Source: Ancistrus triradiatus (taxonomy: Eukaryota; Chordata; Actinopteri; Siluriformes; Loricariidae). Taken from it: a DNA stretch of 64,000 bases. Where the stretch lies: contig JAJAGP010000345.1 of the NCBI GenBank assembly GCA_025084515.1, positions 399,640 through 463,639 on the forward strand, read 5' to 3'. Below are positions 11,815-23,766 of this stretch, one piece after another. Both the position numbers and the translations under genes were made by a program. Numbering within the stretch: position 1 is the stretch's first letter; every line of letters starts with the position of its first letter. Below the pieces are notes generated by a model. The model was not told the origin of the DNA and ran no database searches. It saw only the letters and a program-made list of their open reading frames with translations.

Positions 11815-11945
11815 CTCTAGAACTCTCTAGACCCCCAGTCTCAATTGAGCAAACCTATGGCGACAGTGGCAAGGAAAAAACCCTAAAGAGGAAACTTGAG
11901 GAAGAAACCTTGGGAGGACCAAGACTCAAAAGGATTTGTTTTGCA
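11815..11945 (+). repeat. Repeat R fragment
   Basis: Contains attgagcaaacctatggcga and accttgggaggaccaagact from the repeat R core. Confidence 0.65.
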
Positions 11946-12304
11946 TACCTGTATGCTTTTTAGCTCGACCAGTAAAGTATTGAACTTTCAAGTGAATGAT
12001 GGACTTCAGCTCCCACCTCTGCTCGTGGATCTCTAACAGCATGCATTGGGGCAGCGCTGTACCGTGTCTTTGCCATTTTGTGTCTGTTGTCGGCCTCAAT
12101 GTTGGAAGTTGAAGGACAGATTTTTATTTCCTGTTATAATTTATTATCTTTTTTAAGACCTTAGTCGCTAAAGAGAATGGACGTTGATTGGACGGACGTT
12201 ATAATGATGCATAGCTGCATATTCATTTGAAATATTTGATCAATATTTCAATATTCAAATATGATTGGATCAAATTTGAATGAATATTTCATTGTCTTCT
12301 GTGG

Positions 12305-12493
12305 TTACTGAGTGGAATTTGGAGCCAAACATCACAGGAGGTGCACAAGGCTTTGTCTGCTCTGAGGTGCTCTGAGTTTGTCCATACAATTTGCACAGGT
12401 TAAATAAAATAAAAATAAAACATTCACTGGGAAAAAATATGTATGTAAAATGATTTCAAAGGTTCCAAGGAGAAAAGGCCGGGAACCACTGCT
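12305..12493 (-). mobile_element. hAT-type MITE, short copy without SINE
   Basis: Shares 'tgtctgctctgaggtgctct' and 'acaatttgcac' with the copy at 33690-34205, and ends gggaaccactg. CAGTGGTTCCCAACC-like termini are typical of hAT MITEs. This copy gives the empty site for the SINE insertion seen at 33781. Confidence 0.55.
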
Positions 12494-13377
12494 CTAATCT
12501 CTTAAATCCATGGTGATTGCCTGCTTTAAATTTGCCCAAGGTGTGAAGGAGTTGAGAGGCGATAGCTTGAGATGGACTGGCACTCTGTGCCCTATTCTTG
12601 CCTTCTGCCAAGTATCAACACAGTGCTGACTACGGATGTACATTATTATTATATAATGACGTATTATTAGTCTATTTTGAGTTTTTCCACTTGGTCTGGC
12701 CCCTAAATACACATCTATACATTCTTGAAAAAAGAAAAAAAAAAAAACACATTTTAAAATTTCCACTCATTTCAAGGTCTAAATGTCTTTTCACATATTT
12801 TAAATATTGTACTCACCCTAGCATGGCACATCAGTGTCTATAAATAATAAATCATTTTAAAAATTGTATTGTATTGTGATTAAAACAGGACCTTGCCGGC
12901 ACTCTCTGCTTTCTTGCATGAGGGAGAGTTGAGGTCCATGGATGGGGAAGCGCTGCTATGAGTAATGTAATGATGGTGATGGCCAGGATCCAAAACAATG
13001 AAGCTTTTGTTTACTTTCAAGCTTGGATTGGGATCTGTGGCTTATTTATATTGAAGAAATTCATAGTCATTCATCCACCCTGAAGTCCTTTGACCACTGA
13101 CAGTATTCAGACCAAAGACAGGCAAGAAAACCATGTAATTAAAAAATGACTGAGTCAGTGGACCTTGACAGCATTGATTAGCATGCTTGATATGCTACAC
13201 TAGCGGGTATCTGAGGGGCCCTGTGGAGGCAGGGAATAAGGGAATGTGGTTCATAATGCTAGGTTTTAGTCCCCAGTTCTAGTCATCTTGCATGACATTT
13301 TGTGAAGTAAACCTTTTCTAAGTTTAAAATTAAGTTGTGAAATGTGACCATACACAGGATTTTAGCTCATGTTCTTG
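12494..13377. other. Unique non-coding stretch
   Basis: An A run is near 12730. No gene or family repeat was recognised. Confidence 0.4.
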
Positions 13378-13530
13378 AAGGACTTGATAGCTCAGTGGTT
13401 TGTGTTCTCGACCACTAATTGGACGATTGCCACTGTTGGGCCCTTGAGCAAAATCCTCAATCTTAAACTGTTAGGTTCAGATGTAGGTCGCTCTGGATAA
13501 GGGAATCGGCTAAATGCTGAAAATGCAATC
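13378..13530 (+). repeat. SINE-1 variant
   Basis: The head contains GATAGCTCAGTGGTT, followed by 'ctgttgggcccttgagcaaa' and 'gtcgctctggataaggga'. It belongs to a sub-type with a slightly different tRNA head from the main copies. Confidence 0.65.
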
Positions 13531-13793
13531 TAAAGGATTACTATGGCCAATAATCAAACTTATCGAGTTCAACTTTGACCCAGTCATCTAGGACAGGTTT
13601 GGTGACTCAGGTCTGCTTCTCTAGGATCGCACTGAATCTACACATTGATTATATGTTTATCTTTATTTTCCCCAGCTAAACCAACTACACATTTGAAAAT
13701 AGGAACTATCCAAATTAGAGCCAATGGAACTTAATTTTCTAGATCGTATTCATAACTGCCTAATTGGATTTTGTCGCAGTTTTGAGATACATA

Positions 13794-14110
13794 CAGTACT
13801 GTGCAAAAGTCTTAGGTCACCTTTAGACTTGTTGTTTCAGCAAAGGTATAATGGCCATCTATAGCATATTGTCAGTGATTGGATCCAAAACCTCAAACTT
13901 GGATTCGTCACTCCATAATACTCATTCCACTGATCTTCATTGCAATCTTTGTGAGTTTTATCATGTCTTAGTCTTTTCACCCTGTTCCTCTTTTAAAAAG
14001 TGGGCTCTTGGCTGCTATCCTTCCAAAAAGACCATTCCTAATTAAGTTTCTTCAGACTGTAGAAGAGCTAATTTGGCATCCTGATGAAGCCTTAGATGTT
14101 GGTATTGCTC
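13794..14110 (-). mobile_element. Tc1-G element, terminus plus transposase scrap
   Basis: Begins CAGTACTGTGCAAAAGTCTT after TA. Beyond the terminus the minus strand matches the early-middle of a Tc1-type transposase, a gene segment encoding a helix-turn-helix-bearing DNA recombinase. The sequence 'gtgagttttatcatgtctta' belongs to this segment. No frame longer than about 65 codons survives and the other end of the element is missing. Confidence 0.55.
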
Positions 14111-14795
14111 AAGTAAGGGAAGGTCACACTAAATCAAGAAACTGAGAAAGTCTCAGGCAGTAGAACAGATATCACACATACAGAGACAAGTACATTAAAT
14201 ACTGGAACAAGTACCATTATTACTGGAACAAGTAGATTGCACCAGGTAATGGAACTAGAAACCCAATATAAAACCTCACTAGGACAAGCAGCTAGGCTTT
14301 TGCAACTGGAACCATTGGCAGTCAAACAGAACTTTTATTACTGTTACTGGTGACTTTACTACTAGGTATGCAACCAATAATTGTTGATACTGGAACTGTG
14401 ATATGTAGAACTGGGAGTGAAAACCTTGGTACTGGAACAAGACTTTTGCTACTGGAGCTTGAACTGTACTGGAAAAGGTACCTATTGGCACTGGATGTGA
14501 CACCTTTAGTCCTAAAACTGGTCAGTTTACATCTGTAAGCTATGGAACTGTAACTGGACTGTTCCCATTATTACTAGAACTGGTATCTTAGGTGCTGGAA
14601 CAAGACCTTTGATACTTAAGCGTTTAAAACTTTTGAATCGGTTGGTTTGGGATTGGTACTGGAACCTTTGTTGGTGGAACAGGTATTCTTGGTTTTGGAC
14701 CTGGCCATTAGCAGAGGTGGACAGTAACAACATGAACATTACATTACATCGAACATTTCAGGCACTTCCAATACTTTCGATACTTAAGTACATTT

Positions 14796-15001
14796 GATGG
14801 CATTTACATTTACATTTACAGCATTTAGCAGACGCCCTTATCCAGAGCGACTTACAACTTATACAGTCTTACAATCCAAGCAATTGTGGGTTAAGGGCCT
14901 TGCTCAAGGACCCAACAGTGACAGCTTGGCAGAGGTGGGATTTGAACCCTGGACCCTGTGGTTCATAGTCCAATACCCTAACCGCTAAGCCACCACAGTC
15001 T
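14796..15001 (-). repeat. SINE-1, near full length
   Basis: Tail catttacatttacagcattt first on this strand, then the body and the tRNA head (ccgctaagccaccacagtc). Inserted in the GGTACTGGAAC field. Confidence 0.85.
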
Positions 15002-15327
15002 CCAGTACAAGTGGAGCTCCAAAGGGAGGACTTTTACTAGAGTAATATTTTACCATGGGTATCTCAACTTTAACTCAAATACATTGTTTGTGTACTTCAT
15101 CCAACACTGCCATTTATGCACTGGAAATAAAATATTTGATAAGGAAATTTTGTGCTGAAGCTGTAGTCTTGATACAGGGAATTGTAGTACTAAAACCTTT
15201 GTTACTGGAACTGGAAAATTGTATTCCGCTTTGATAGTGGAACCGTTCAAGCAAAAATGTATTTACTTAGCATGTGTAATGATAGAAAGTGTTGCAAAGC
15301 AGCTTTAGAGACTAGAAAACTGGGGAT

Positions 15328-15490
15328 TGTGGTAGCCTAGCAGTTAACTACGGACCAGAAGGCCCAGGGTTGAAATCCTACCTCTGCCAATTTGGCACTG
15401 TTGGGTCCTTGAGCAAGACCCTTAACGCATGACTGCTTGGATTGTAAGCCTCTCTGAATAAGGGTGTCTGCTAAAGGACATAAATGTAGA
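15328..15490 (+). repeat. SINE-1, head-deleted copy
   Basis: TAGCCTAGCAGTTAACTACG shows a short deletion inside the tRNA head. The body and a decayed tail (aagggtgtctgctaaagg) follow. Confidence 0.8.
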
Positions 15491-15660
15491 AAAATTGCGA
15501 AGACAGGTGACAGTGGCAAGAAAAAACAGGAAATTTTAATACCGCAACATGTACTATGGGTATTTAAACTGGTACATTTGATTCTGGACCTGAACTTGTT
15601 GGTACTGGTACAAAAAATGATAGTGGAACCATTGGTACACTGATACTTTTGCATTTAGAG

Positions 15661-16385
15661 ACAGCAAAGATGTGAGACATTTATCATAGTATTTATTTGA
15701 ATGATATTTTCTTAAAGAGAGCTGCCTGGTTGCCATGTATCATGTGTTAACCATCATGTGATTTTGAGTCCTGACTGAATGACAAATGTTGACTCATTAC
15801 ATTTTTGCGCGTTGACAAACACGTCTGGGTGAGCTGATTTGTTTCTCTAATCTCCTAAAAGGAAAAATCAAGTGATTTACTGGAATTCTGTTCCTTCCCT
15901 CGGCAGAGAGCAAAACGGAGAAGGCATGACCTGCTCATAATTTTTGATATATTTATTGCTAGCATGTGCACGTGGCAGTCGTTCTTCGTCTCTTCGTGGA
16001 AGTAAACCTGCTGAAGTCCCGCCTGCTTCTGGAGAGCCACAGAAAATCACATCATCTGGGCATCACCCAGCAAAGTCACCGTGCCTGGAAAACAAGTGTG
16101 TGAGTGTGTAGGGGGACATGTCAGAAGACAGATGCACCCAGACGGTGGAGGAAGAAGGATAGTCATGACTGAACATTTAGTGCTTTGGAAAGAAGGGACT
16201 CCCTCGAGAACATCGCCATTAGTCATCCTCACTTCTGTCTAACTGCACATTGTAGTCTATTACGTCATGCTCCAAACTTTTTGTGTGTTTGTTATTTGTG
16301 TTAGTGTGTCATTAGCGTAGACCATCCATTCATCAGAGAGAAATACTTGAGTATTTTGAGTATTTATGTTTATTCGTTTGTTTTC
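15661..16385. other. Unique non-coding stretch
   Basis: No gene or repeat was recognised. Confidence 0.4.
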
Positions 16386-16690
16386 TACATCAGTTTATTC
16401 CAAGTCATGGTTGCCTGGAGGGAGTGGGCTGGAGACGGCGGTGGTAGATGGGCATATTGAGCAGGTACAAGGCGGGAACCAACCATGAACAGGGCGATAG
16501 TCCATCACAGAACCCACACAGGCACTTCTCTCATTGGGACATCAGTTGACCTTGATCTTTGAATTGCTCCATGGAATGTGTGAGGAAAATGGAGTACCTG
16601 GAGGAAACCCACTCAAACATGGGGAGAACATGCAAACTCCACACAGGATCTCAGGTCTCTGATACAGTCACAGTGCTAACCTTTAGCACT
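16386..16690 (-). repeat. SINE-2 copy
   Basis: Contains caaggcgggaaccaaccatg, a 'ggaggaaacccactcaaaca' block and 'ggggagaacatgcaaactcc', the body of SINE-2. The tRNA head is degraded. Confidence 0.65.
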
Positions 16691-16761
16691 TTTCCAGCTT
16701 TCTTGTAGCTGGAAACCACTTGTATTGCACTTGTGGACTTATTTTAAGTTTTAAAACCGAG

Positions 16762-17668
16762 TTAATCTGCGCCTTGTAGGATTGTGTACTCAGTATTCAC
16801 ACGTGCCTCAATGACTGTAAAACTGTCTAGGCCATGAAGCTTCCTCCACCATGCTTCACAGCATGGCCTATAACAGTGCTTATTCTGGGTTTTCCCTCTA
16901 GAAGACAAACAAAGCGTTCTAAAGATTGCTGCAGGTTTTTGCAGTAAGTTTTGGAAGTCTCTTTTCAGATGATCTATAAACGAGTCCACTGATGGAGAAT
17001 AGCTACAATCAGGACAAAGTTGACTTAAACAGATCTTTCTTGAGAAGAGCAGAGTATCTGTTACATAGACTTGAGTGTTGAGTTGAAGGCAGCTGGACTT
17101 CTTGGTTCTTGAAAACATTTCAGTTCTCATCCAGAAGGTTTCTTCAGTTCTAGAAGCTGATGGGGAGTCCCAGGTATTTAAAATCTAGTGAAATTGTCTC
17201 CTTGGAGGTGGTCCTGAGAGTCCTTGACCCACATTGTCAATACATGAGTTGTTGGGGTAACAGGGGCCAAGGTGTGACCCATTAGTGAGCCTTTGTCCCA
17301 CTCTGCCATCATGTGAGCCGTTAGTCACATGGGTTGAGGTTTGAATGGGGGTTAAACCTCCTGGGAAGGGATCTCAAGAATGCTTTGTAGGTGGCTGTTA
17401 GATAGCGTCATAAACCACCCCTCTGTTCAACGATGGTCGTTCTGGTTGGACAGAAATTGCCTCCTTCACACCTCTTTCAAACCATCTGCCTTCTCTGTCC
17501 AAAATATGAACGTCTGTATCCTCAAAAGAGTGTCCCTTGTCCTTTAAATGCAGATGTACTGCTGTGTCCTGTCCTGATGAGCTGGCTTTTCTATGTTTAA
17601 AAAAAAACATGCTGGTGGGGCCCACCACCTGACTAAAGAGTTCCAGGGCTGCCTTTGCTGTCATTGAA
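16762..17668 (-). pseudogene. Possible Penelope-like retroelement ORF relic
   Basis: The minus-strand frame at 17664-17398 encodes a segment with GQDTAVHLHLKDKGHSFEDT and DREGRWFERGVKEAI...ERPSLNRG. This pattern resembles the C-terminal GIY-YIG endonuclease region of Penelope-like retroelements, where a charged W/F-E-R-x-V-K-E-A-I helix precedes a conserved Pro-x-Leu-Asn-Arg. In such elements the domain nicks target DNA for reverse transcription. No reverse transcriptase motif is visible. A second open stretch (17130-16762) downstream on the same strand has no recognised domain. The frame carries stops after the SLNR motif. Assignment is by recall of family pattern only. Confidence 0.4.
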
Positions 17669-17689
17669 ACTCTCTCTCAGATTATTTGA

Positions 17690-18040
17690 AGACCTCTGAT
17701 GACTTTTAAGAGGAAAGTTAAGACTTTTCTGTTTTCTAGGGCCTTTAATTAAGTTGCTCTGCCTCGGCTGCACTTTCACTGTTTTCACTTATGTTATTGC
17801 TCTTTGGTTTTAATGCAGCTGCACTTTTACTTCCTTGGTGGATGCAAATGGTTTCAACTTTTCATTATTAAGTTAGTCCTTTCATGCTGTTTTAATGCTG
17901 CCATTTTAAAATGATTTAATGTTATCTTCTTTTTCTTTTTAATTTTGGATATATGCATTTTCATTTTCAGTAAAGCACTTAGCAAACCGTGTGTACTAAC
18001 GTGCTTGTAATTAAAGTTTATTATTAGATTATTATTCATA
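17690..18040 (+). repeat. Possible retroposon 3' tail
   Basis: Ends with 'cagtaaagcactt...ttaaagtttattattagatt', resembling the 3' tail of fish non-LTR retrotransposons, which close on short TTA-type repeats. No coding part was seen. Confidence 0.3.
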
Positions 18041-18936
18041 GTGACTTGAAAAATACAAATAAATGTGTGTTATTAGTTTAGTTTATGTGCTTGTCTATTA
18101 CTTTAACTTGGATGCAGTTCAGCCCACATATTTAGTGTAAAATCCAAGTTATTTCCAACATCAAACTTTGTAACTGTAAACTTTTTGGACTGTAAAGGGC
18201 CAAGCTGCATGTATTAAGTAGGAGAAAAACTCAACACTGCTTTGTCCTTGTACACTCATCATTTTCAGATGGTGCTGATCAGGCTGCACTGCCAGTGAGC
18301 TGTATGGATTGATTAGCATGACGGGATTGTTCAGGTTACTCACTGCTACAGATAGAGCTAAGGTTGGACTCAGGCCAGGCTGGGTTGTGTAAGTTCAGAT
18401 GGAAATCACCAAGCCATGACTAGAGCTTAGTCATGTTTAAACATGAACCTCACCCTGTAGCACACACACTTTTAATTCAGTTTTATAGGTTAGGACAGAG
18501 GAATGCCATAGGGAATGAGGAGTTTTTCCATGTAATGACCACTATTAGGCCTCTTATACTCGTATATATACTCTTAGTTATCTCATGCACAGCCTTAAAA
18601 CAGTCTTTAACAAAATTACTCTACATGTGCTATACTGTATCTACTGTATACACACAGATTTTTTTTTTTTTCACAATTTATTCCGACATTTTCTGCTCAG
18701 GGTCATGGACTTTAATGAGCTATCCTCGTAGACCACAGGCGCAGGTGTAAGCAAGCCTTGCCAAAAATACCAGTGGCTCTGGTGGGGGTCATTATTGCAG
18801 AGCTGTGGGTGATCTAGAGTCAGGGTTAGGGCAGGGGTGGAAAACCCTAGGAAAGAAGAGAGCTGCACCCAATATAATCACTGTAAACTTAACTGTATAA
18901 TATTATGTTTAGGTAATAGGATTTTATAAATATATG
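18041..18936. other. Mostly unique stretch
   Basis: Holds a T run at 18658-18671 and a possible, very degraded SINE-2-like tail at 18670-18850. Nothing else was recognised. Confidence 0.35.
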
Positions 18937-19480
18937 AGAATGTCCGGTCATCTGTTCGTGACCTCAAGCTGAAACGAACTTGGGTTCTGCAGAAGGACAA
19001 TGATCCAAAACACACCAGCAAGTCCAGCTCTGAATGGCTGAAGAAAAACAAAATGAAGACTTTGGAGTGGCCTAGTCAAAGTCCTGACCTGAATCCTACT
19101 GAGATGCTGTGGCATGAGCTTAGAAAGGCCGTTCATGCTGGAAAACCCTCCAATGTGGCTGAATTACAACAATTCTGCAAAGATGAGTGGCCAAAATTCC
19201 TCCACAACGCTGTAAAAGACTCACTGCAAGTTATCCCAAACACTTGGTTGCAGTTGTTGCTGCTAAGGGCGGCCCAACGAGTTATTAGGTTTAGGGGGCA
19301 ATCACTTTTTCACACAGGGCCATGTAGGTTTGGATTTTTTTCTCCCTTAATAATAACCACCCTCATTTAAAAACTGCATTTTGTGTTTACTTGTGTTGTC
19401 TTTGACTAATATTTAAATTGGTTTGATGTTCCGATACAAGTAAGTGTGACAAACATGCAAAAAATAGGAAATTATAAATA
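18937..19480 (+). mobile_element. Tc1-like transposon, lineage C, 5'-truncated
   Basis: The 3' half of a transposase is followed by a 3' region with 'caatcactttttcacacagg' and 'gtgtgacaaacatgcaaaaa', typical of a widespread fish Tc1 family. The distal end of the right terminus and the whole left half are missing. Confidence 0.75.
18939..19370 (+). pseudogene. Tc1-C transposase C-terminal half
   Basis: An open frame of about 143 codons encodes the second half of a DD34E transposase. The second catalytic Asp lies in QKDNDPKHTSKSSSEW and the catalytic Glu in SPDLNPTEMLW, exactly 34 residues apart, so both family residues are preserved. The DNA-binding domain and the first Asp are absent because the element is truncated upstream. 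The annotated end lies beyond where the normal C-terminus is expected. The reading frame has stayed open past it, so the last 25 or so residues are read-through of the non-coding arm. It cannot act as a transposase. No start codon or promoter is associated with it. Confidence 0.8.
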
Positions 19481-19699
19481 AAATTGATATAATACAACAG
19501 TTCTTTGGTAGCACCAATGGTGTGTCCCTCAAGAATTACTTTAAAGAAATTATGCTGCTTATTGCCCCCCAATAGTGAAATTAAATTTATTTAGATTTAG
19601 GGTTAGATTTAGGATCAGGGTTACCTCACAGCTCCAGAGACCTAGCTAGGGTTAGCCTACATAAATCATTATTACATACAAATGTAGTAAAAACAATCA

Positions 19700-19803
19700 T
19701 TTGGAGGTTGGAATGGATCAATCTATATACTTCTTTTGGGGAAATATGATTCGGACTTCGAACGGTGTTCCAGAACAATTTCGAGTTCTGAGGTTCCACT
19801 GTA
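19700..19803 (+). repeat. MITE right-end fragment
   Basis: Ends cgagttctgaggttccactg before TA, resembling the right ends of TA-inserting MITEs. No left end was found. Confidence 0.45.
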
Positions 19804-20059
19804 TGTATTTTAATGATTTAAGTTGAGGATTCAAATCAAGCTCAAGTGTGGCCACTCAAGTACATTATATGCTGTGACTCGGGATTTACTCTTTTACTTT
19901 ATTCTAATAAATTAACTTTCAGCAATGACTTTTTTGAAAAAAGAAGCTTTTCGTAAAACGTCCAGCTGATGTCAGACTCACAAACATGCCCAAAAGGAAT
20001 CATTAGCAACTGGAAAATATCTGAAATAATGGGTATTTCATTACAATTGTTAAAACATA

Positions 20060-20488
20060 CAGTGGGGCAAAAAAGTATTTAGCCAGTCACTGATTGTGCA
20101 AGTTCTCCTACTTAGAAAGATGAGAGAGGTCTGTAATTTTCATCATAGCTACACTTCAACTATGAGAGACAAAATGAGAAAAAAAATCCAGGAAATCACA
20201 TTGTAGGATTTTTAAAGAATTTAATTGTAAATGATGGTGGAAAATAAGTATTTGGTTGACAACAAAGGTTCAACACAATTCCTTGTAACATAACCTTTGT
20301 TGGCAATGACAGAGGTCAAACGTTTCCTGTAAGTCCTCACCAGGTTAGCACACACTTGAAATGCTTTTTACGGAGCCACTCCTTCGTTGCCCGAGCGGTG
20401 TGTTTGGGATCATTGTCGTGTTGGAAGACCCAGCCACGTTCCATCTTCAATGCTCTCACTGATGGAAGGAGGTTTTTCTCCTCAAGCT
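20060..20488 (-). mobile_element. Tc1-A fragment
   Basis: CAGTGGGGCAAAAAAGTATT directly after TA at 20058-20059 is a well-preserved terminus. The following arm and the C-terminal third of the transposase gene (minus strand) are present. The middle is deleted near 20365 and the other end is missing after about 20488. Within it, 'ggatcattgtcgtgttggaa' encodes the catalytic NDPKH region on the minus strand. Confidence 0.8.
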
Positions 20489-20489
20489 A

Positions 20490-21820
20490 GGTAGAGAGAG
20501 ACATGACTGACAATAAATGAACTTTTCAAACCATTTAAAGCAATGGAATAAAACTTCCTTTTACGCGGCACACCACAGTATTTTCATTGTACCTGCATTG
20601 TTTAGGAATGACATCCAAAGGCAAATGTCAGTTACACTGCTCAGACAAGGATGTCGAGTACAGCATCAGCTTTACATCACGTTTAATGCAGCAGCCTGAT
20701 TGTTTAGACTGTTTTGAGTCAGCAGGTCCTGTAAAGTGCAGGTCATACATGTGAGACATACTGTAGCAAGGACATAATGCATGTTTAATTGCGCCTGATG
20801 ATGAGACACAGATCTGACAGTTCAAGATGGGGGTAAGTATGTTTATGGAAAAACAGGCTGACTCAGTAGACCAGGTCTGTAGCTCTGCGTGTCTGTTTCT
20901 CATAGTCGTTCCCCTTTCAAGGCTGCCGTGGAAAAGAAGATGACAGCAGGTGCGTGTTGGAGCTCTCAGAGGAAAAGGCCTAGAATAGAGTTTTGCTTTG
21001 TGTAGGCCTGCATGTAAAATCATTGCCAGTCGTACATTTTATGCACTGGCTGTCAAAAATAATTACCTTGTAGTGTTGTGCAGGTGTCGGCTGGTCATTG
21101 TGGTGGATGTCAGCGATTCACTTTTCGTGACCATGAAGTGCAGGTCAATATAGAGTCCAACTGATTTTCCAAAGTATAGCTTTCGAATTTTAATAGAGCA
21201 AAACTGTAGGTTTGAGTTGTGATTTGGTACTGAGCAGAAGCAGGTGCCACAACATGGGTCAAAAGCCAGGAATAAGCCTAGAAGTTCACAACGAAATTGG
21301 CAGATGAAAGACCCCAAGCACGATTAATGCGATTAGAGGTGGTGGCACTCAGTAGAGTGTGAGTGACATCCATAAGGGCGATAGAGACGATGGTTCCCAA
21401 TGCTGAGCCTCTCTGGTAAGATCTGTTCTTTATGGAGTTTCATTAGGTTAACTAGCACAGTAAACTCTGTGTTCAGTTCTCAGTTCAGTGGTCCAGCTTG
21501 TTGGCTCTGTACAGTTTCTGGTCACAGTGTGTCTGCCAACTGATTGCATATTGTTAGAGTCAGTGCTTCTCGAGGTGGGGGATGGATCTGTACCAAGTGA
21601 CCAGACCAGGGGTCCCACCACATTACAATAACCCATGCAGTTTTGATTTGTTTTGAAACTTTGCATTCAGAAAAAGAATAATATTCCAATGCTTTTACTG
21701 TATGTTTTGGTCAGGTCTGCCTTATGAAAATACATATCAATTGTAAAAATGTATTTTTAAAGGTGTGTCTGAGATGTGTGCCTGTTATTGTTATTACTAA
21801 AAGCAAAGCATCACATTTTA
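20490..21820. other. Long unique non-coding stretch
   Basis: The longest minus-strand frame (131 codons, 21023-20628) shows no domain, no splice context and no codon bias. No repeat family was recognised. Confidence 0.4.
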
Positions 21821-21821
21821 C

Positions 21822-22003
21822 CCCCAACTTATCCTCTTCAGGGTCATGAGGGAGGGTCTGGAGCCTGAATTCACAAGAGACAGATGCAACCTGGACATGG
21901 CACCAGTTCGTATAGAGTTCTGTATATGCACCATCTGACCTTCACAATGTAAGTCCCACCTGTTTCCAGCAGCTGATTCTTACCACCAAGCCAACAGAGC
22001 TGT

Positions 22004-22049
<46 letters not shown>

Positions 22050-22135
22050 TGGTACTTTACAGACTCCAATTGTCCTCAGTTGTTTGTATGCAGAGTGTAT
22101 GCAGAGGAAACCCACTCAAACAGGGGGAGAACATG
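21822..22135 (-). repeat. SINE-2 fragments around a (TG)n array
   Basis: 21822-21970 carries 'ggagggtctggagcctgaat' and 22085-22135 carries 'gaggaaacccactcaaacag', both SINE-2 body motifs. A TG microsatellite lies between them. Confidence 0.5.
22007..22048. repeat. (TG)n microsatellite
   Basis: An uninterrupted TG run of about 42 bases. Confidence 0.97.
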
Positions 22136-22450
22136 CAGGATTATTTGAGAAGGTATAATTAAATACTGAGTACCATGCCAATTGTTTCTAACTGAAGGAC
22201 CCTTCAACTCACACCCCAAGGAGGTATAAACCTCTGAGTAAATGGTAAGAGATGAAAATAAATTACGCATCTTTTAAAAACTTCTGTCTCTCATTGACGG
22301 ACTGATTTTGTTACCTGTTATTCCCTCTAGTGGCCACTTTAGGTAAGAGACTTCTGAAATCTGTCCTCACATATTATATAATACTTCCCTGGTGGTTCTA
22401 CAGCGTGCCGTGCTTGAAGGTATGTGTGTATATGTACTGTATGTGATGTA

Positions 22451-22935
22451 CACTGACCGATCACTTTATTAGATACACCTCCGTGTTTCTGCACTCATTG
22501 TCCATTTGATCAGTTCCACTTTGTAGTTCTACAATTACAGACTGTAGTCCTTCTGTTTCTCTACATTATTTGTTAGTACTATTTGGGTTGTGGATCATTC
22601 TCAGCACTGCACTGACACTGATGTGATGGTGGTGTGTTAGTGTGTGTTGTTCTGGTATGAGTGGATCAGACACAGCGGTGCCACTACTGGGCTGAAAATA
22701 GTCCACGTACCAAAAATGTCCAGCCACCAGCATCCTGTAAGCAAGAAGGATTAGAGGATGACTAACACAAACTGTGCAACAACAGATGAGCTACTGTCTC
22801 TGACTTTACATCTGCAAGGTGGAGCAATGAGGTAGGTGTGGCTAATAGAGAGCACAGTGTTTAAAAACTCCAGCAGCACTGCACACACCAACAACACACA
22901 CCAACACATCGGTGTTACTGCAGTGCTGAGAATGA
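22451..22935 (+). mobile_element. MITE with CACTTTATTAG terminus
   Basis: Starts CACTGACCGATCACTTTATT after TA. Inside, 'attctcagcactgcactgac' and, inverted near 22915, 'cagtgctgagaatgag' form a long internal inverted repeat. The right terminus is missing. The CACTTTATTAG end is shared with lineage E at 43201-44243, so the two may be related. Confidence 0.6.
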
Positions 22936-23425
22936 GCTGTATGTTAGAACTATGTTGCTTTTGCACATCAACACAAAGTCAAACCCTGTGCTTTTATAGA
23001 TATTGTCTATTGTCATCCTGTAACTCCCACACCAAGTGCACAGAATACTGAAGGGGGTGAAAATGAATCCATGGGCCAGCCACAGCAGAAAAACTGCAGA
23101 AAGGATTATGGCTAGAACCAATGATTCTGAAAATGTGTCCAGAAAAAAACTGAACGATGGAAAGGTGCCCAAACTTTATCCCTCATGCAGGATTTTCAGT
23201 GTATTCACTAAAATGTGCAGAATTGTCTTGTATTGAAGTTCATTCCCTGCAGAGGTTATTGTTTTTCATGACTAGGGCTCAGACTTTTGCACAAGTCCTT
23301 GTGTGCATATGTTTGTATGTATATTGTGTGTGTTTCCATATATTTGTGTGTCTCTGTGCGTTTATAGCCCAGACATTGTACTTGCCAAAGTCTGCGTTCC
23401 ACATCACTGCAGTGCAAGCCAGAGC
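22936..23425. other. Unique non-coding stretch
   Basis: No gene or family repeat was recognised. Confidence 0.4.
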
Positions 23426-23552
23426 GCACACACACACACACACACACACGTACACACACACGCACACACAGTGGGAGTGGGTTATACAGGAAGTTGCTTG
23501 GCTGTGTAGATCCACTGATGAAGCCAGCGAGCTGTTTATGAGAGAAAATTGA

Positions 23553-23609
<57 letters not shown>
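23426..23609. repeat. (CA)n and (CT)n(CA)n microsatellites
   Basis: CA runs with short interruptions occupy 23426-23470, and a CT-then-CA array occupies 23553-23609. Reading frames across them (Thr-His or Val-Cys repeats) are artefacts. Confidence 0.95.
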
Positions 23610-23611
<2 letters not shown>

Positions 23612-23766
23612 AATACAGTCTGATTTAACTCTATCTACAGCAACATTCATAACTGTCATAATTCCCACTGCAGCTAATTAACCAACCCCACACTCACACA
23701 GATCTGGACAAAGGTGACATTGATACAAAACAGAATGACTCTTAACTATAGAGGAGACTTGGGAGT

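Larger units (their letters stand above)
14165..15660. repeat. Degenerate GGTACTGGAAC tandem field
   Basis: Copies of a motif close to TTGGTACTGGAACAAGTACC recur irregularly at about 14180-14240, 14380-14480, 14560-14700, 15190-15245 and 15560-15650. The field is an old, heavily diverged minisatellite. It has since been split by a minus-strand SINE (14796-15001) and a plus-strand SINE (15328-15490). Similar single motifs (actggtactggttgaagaac near 61625, tattggaacaagagctc near 31068) occur in copies of repeat R, a possible source of the unit. Confidence 0.55.

Noticed and set aside
14165..14700. CRISPR-like spaced repeats
   Set aside because: Units are degenerate, spacing is irregular and the genome is vertebrate; it is an old minisatellite.
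18660..18860. Clear SINE-2 copy
   Set aside because: Only vague similarity after a T run; not enough for a firm call.
20628..21023. 131-codon minus-strand frame
   Set aside because: No domain and no splice-bounded structure.
23157..23606. Frames with Thr-His or Val-Cys repeats
   Set aside because: Translation of CA/TG microsatellites.
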